From assembly GCF_030814995.1 (NCBI RefSeq), contig NZ_JAUSVX010000001.1, positions 1,240,001-1,304,000 of the forward strand: a stretch of DNA of 64,000 bases, in the 5' to 3' direction. This DNA is from Labrys wisconsinensis. GTDB lineage: Bacteria; Pseudomonadota; Alphaproteobacteria; Rhizobiales; Labraceae. The translations under genes were made by a program, and so were the position numbers. Below are positions 60,427 through 64,000 of this stretch, piece by piece. The notes below the pieces were generated by a model that searched no databases, was not told the origin of the DNA, and worked only from the letters and a program-made list of their open reading frames with translations. Position 1 is the stretch's first letter, and the number at the start of each line of letters is the position of its first letter.

Positions 60427-61821
60427 ATGGTGCGCATGCCCGCCGCACCCCGCACCTATCGCGCCGACGCCGCGTTCATCGCCGGAAGCCTTCGGGCCGA
60501 CGTCGCCATATCGGTCGACGCGCGCGGCAACATCGCCCCTGTCGGCGAGTCCGCGCCGCAGGCCGAGCGGATCGCCGGCATCGTCCTGCCCGGCATGCCC
60601 GACCTGCATTCCCACGCTTTCCAGCGCGCCATGGCGGGCCTAGCCGAGCGGGCGGGGCCGGAGGGCGACAATTTCTGGAGCTGGCGCGAGGTGATGTACC
60701 GCTTCCTCGGCGTGCTGTCGCCCGAGGACGTCCAGGCCATTGCGGCGCAGCTCTATGTCGAGTGCCTGAAGCACGGCTTCACCACGGTCGGTGAATTCCA
60801 CTATTTGCACAACGATCCCGCTGGCGCGGTCTATGACGACCCGGCCGAGCTGTCCTGGCGCGTCCTGGCCGGTGCCGAGGCCGCGGGCATCGGCCTCACC
60901 CTGATGCCGGTGCTCTACCAGGCCTCGCAGTTCGGCGGCGCCCCGCCGACGGAGGGCCAGCGCCGCTTCGTCCTCGACGACGAGACCTTCGCGCTGGTCT
61001 GCGAGGAGGTCGACAAGCACATCGCCGGCAATGCCGACTGGCGCCTCGGCCTGGCGCCGCACTCCCTCCGGGCGGTGACGCCGGAAGGCCTGGCCGAGGT
61101 CGTGGCGCTGCGCGACTCGATCGACCGGTCGATGCCGATCCATATCCACGCCGCCGAGCAGGTGAGGGAGGTCGAGGACTGCCTCGCCTGGAGCGGCCGG
61201 CGGCCGGTCGACTGGCTGCTCGACCGCGGCGCCGGCGAGGGCTGGTGCCTGATCCACGCCACGCACATGACCGACGAGGAGCGGCGGCGCCTGGCGGCGA
61301 GCGGCGCGGTCGCGGGCCTGTGCCCGACCACCGAGGCCAATCTCGGCGACGGCTTCTTCCCGATCCGCGACTTCGTCGACGAGGGCGGCCTGTTCGGCGT
61401 CGGCACCGATTCCAACGTCTCCACCAGCCCGGTCGAGGAGCTGCGCTGGCTCGAATATGGCTGCCGCCTGCAGCGCCGCGCCCGCAACGTGGTCGAGCGC
61501 GAGGTCGGCGCCTCGGTCGGCCGCTCGCTGTTTTCGCGGGCGCTCGCCGGCGGCACGAAGGCGCTCGCCCGTCCGATCGGGGCGATCGAGGCGGGTCGGC
61601 GCGCCGACCTGGTGGTGCTCGACCCCGACCATCCCGCTCTCGCCGGCCGGCCGCTCGACCGTGTGCTCGACGCCTTCCTGTTCAACGGCAACGACACGCC
61701 GGTCCGCGACGTCATGGTCGGCGGGCACTTCGTGGTCCGCGATCGCGAGCATGTGCGCGAGGCGCCGATCCGCGAGGCCTTCCGACGCACCGTCACCCGG
61801 CTGGCCGACCGCCTGCCCTGA
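60427..61821 (+). CDS. hutF: Formimidoylglutamate deiminase HutF
   Basis: A 464-residue zinc amidohydrolase of the HutF type, deaminating N-formimino-L-glutamate to N-formyl-L-glutamate and ammonia, as in Pseudomonas. The metal motif DLHSHAFQR near residue 57, the [11 protein letters not shown] block and [11 protein letters not shown] in the middle and GTDSNVSTS in the C-terminal half are consistent. ATG 60427 was chosen from several close Met codons; no clear ribosome site distinguishes it from ATG 60436. It heads hutF-hutU-hutD. Regulation is unknown; no hutC is visible. Confidence 0.9.
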   Translation: MVRMPAAPRTYRADAAFIAGSLRADVAISVDARGNIAPVGESAPQAERIAGIVLPGMPDLHSHAFQRAMAGLAERAGPEGDNFWSWREVMYRFLGVLSPEDVQAIAAQLYVECLKHGFTTVGEFHYLHNDPAGAVYDDPAELSWRVLAGAEAAGIGLTLMPVLYQASQFGGAPPTEGQRRFVLDDETFALVCEEVDKHIAGNADWRLGLAPHSLRAVTPEGLAEVVALRDSIDRSMPIHIHAAEQVREVEDCLAWSGRRPVDWLLDRGAGEGWCLIHATHMTDEERRRLAASGAVAGLCPTTEANLGDGFFPIRDFVDEGGLFGVGTDSNVSTSPVEELRWLEYGCRLQRRARNVVEREVGASVGRSLFSRALAGGTKALARPIGAIEAGRRADLVVLDPDHPALAGRPLDRVLDAFLFNGNDTPVRDVMVGGHFVVRDREHVREAPIREAFRRTVTRLADRLP

Positions 61822-61873
61822 CGGGCCGGCGGCGCCGAACCATCCAGTCCGTCTTCACTGTGAGGGATTGCCC

Positions 61874-63562
<1,689 letters not shown>

Positions 63563-63566
63563 CGCC

Positions 63567-64000
63567 GTGCCGATCCGGGTTCTGCGTCCCGCCGACTACC
63601 GGTCGATGCCCTGGGCCAATGGCCGGGGCGTCACCGTCGAGCTCCGGCGCGAGGATGCCGATGGCCGCATGCTCTGGCGGCTGTCGCGGGCGGAGGTCAA
63701 TGAGGACGGACCCTTCTCCGCCCTGCCGGGCGTCGACCGCATCCTGACCTTGATCGAAGGCGATGGCTTCGACCTCGATCTCGGCGCCCATGGCGGCGTG
63801 CGCCCGGCCCTCATGCTGGAGCCGGTCGCCTTTTCCGGCGACTGGCCGGTCGCGGCCTGCCGGGTGCGCGGGCCTTCGCGCGACCTCAACCTGATGGTCG
63901 ACCGTGCACGGGCGCGCGGGACAATGACCATCCATCGCGGTCCGTTCGAGATCGCGTCGACCGACCGCATGGCGCTGCTGGCCCTGCAGGGCCGCTGGCG
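63567..64000 (+). CDS. hutD: HutD family protein (3' end beyond the window)
   Basis: The first 144 residues of a HutD (PF05962) protein are present. It begins with GTG at 63567, five bases after the hutU stop codon. The family pattern is visible: a YRSMPWANGRGVTVE segment, WRLSRAEVNEDGPFSALPGVDR, and an LTLIEGDGFDLDL strand of the bicupin fold. HutD proteins are thought to moderate histidine use, perhaps by binding formylglutamate or urocanate; the molecular role is not settled. The gene is cut by the end of the window. Closeness to hutU implies co-transcription. Confidence 0.88.
   Translation, partial: MPIRVLRPADYRSMPWANGRGVTVELRREDADGRMLWRLSRAEVNEDGPFSALPGVDRILTLIEGDGFDLDLGAHGGVRPALMLEPVAFSGDWPVAACRVRGPSRDLNLMVDRARARGTMTIHRGPFEIASTDRMALLALQGRW

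Overview
The window is high-GC DNA from an alphaproteobacterium, most likely of the order Hyphomicrobiales (Rhizobiales). Supporting marks are the sppA-ihfB-lapA cluster, an SDHAF4/DUF1674 protein, the cell-cycle regulator gene cpdR next to an N-formylglutamate amidohydrolase gene, the ffh-rpsP-rimM-trmD-rplS ribosomal/SRP block, a PduO-type adenosyltransferase beside a small HIG1-like membrane protein, and many ABC importers. The genus cannot be fixed from the sequence. No tRNA, rRNA, CRISPR array or intact insertion sequence was seen.

Layout. 1-4.9 kb: end of a secreted/CARDB-like gene, a TetR regulator, DUF1674, a chromate transporter, a GFA enzyme, and a methyltransferase divergent from an MmyB-type regulator with a clear shared operator. 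4.9-7.8 kb: sppA, ihfB, lapA-domain gene, ornithine cyclodeaminase family. 7.8-13.2 kb (mostly minus strand): ribose-type ABC importer and a lysine/saccharopine dehydrogenase family gene divergent from an Lrp/AsnC regulator. 13.3-16.9 kb: a ParDE pair, hemW, a decayed dimethylglycine-dehydrogenase-like remnant, a PPP phosphatase and an HNH protein. 17.2-18.2 kb: an AT-richer, probably acquired RhuM gene. 18.3-25.8 kb: chaC, N-formylglutamate amidohydrolase, cpdR, an NhaD-like antiporter, a diguanylate cyclase, a lytic transglycosylase, pduO and a HIG1-like protein. 25.9-35.3 kb: polysaccharide flippase, GNAT/CelD-like protein, two tandem YejA-type binding proteins without their permeases, and a 905-residue phospholipase C-like/GDPD fusion. 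35.4-39.9 kb: ribosomal/SRP operon with a toxin-antitoxin pair between trmD and rplS. 40.1-41.4 kb: an AT-rich island holding a ParA-family ATPase and an unrecognised 156-residue partner. 41.6-50.2 kb: small Cys-rich secreted protein, then a LysR-headed catabolic operon (BMP-type ABC importer, acyl-CoA synthetase-like enzyme, creatininase-family hydrolase). 50.2-55.8 kb: a long inverted repeat, DUF1993 gene and a SbcD/YhaO plus YhaN nuclease pair. 55.9-59.6 kb: small secreted protein, hisN-like phosphatase, LysE exporter, lysophospholipase, RelBE-type pair. 59.8-64 kb: PepSY-like secreted protein and the hutF-hutU-hutD histidine-utilisation genes, with hutD running off the end.

How the genes work together. 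hutU and hutF convert urocanate to formiminoglutamate and then to N-formylglutamate; the amidohydrolase encoded 42 kb away could complete the route. Both ABC operons carry a strong hairpin between the binding-protein gene and the ATPase gene, a layout that usually lets the binding protein be made in excess. The points most worth following are the ParA/156-aa island, the phospholipase-GDPD fusion, the BMP/ligase/creatininase operon of unknown substrate, the toxin-antitoxin pair inside the ribosomal block, and a dispersed hairpin repeat found at the 3' ends of two unrelated genes.
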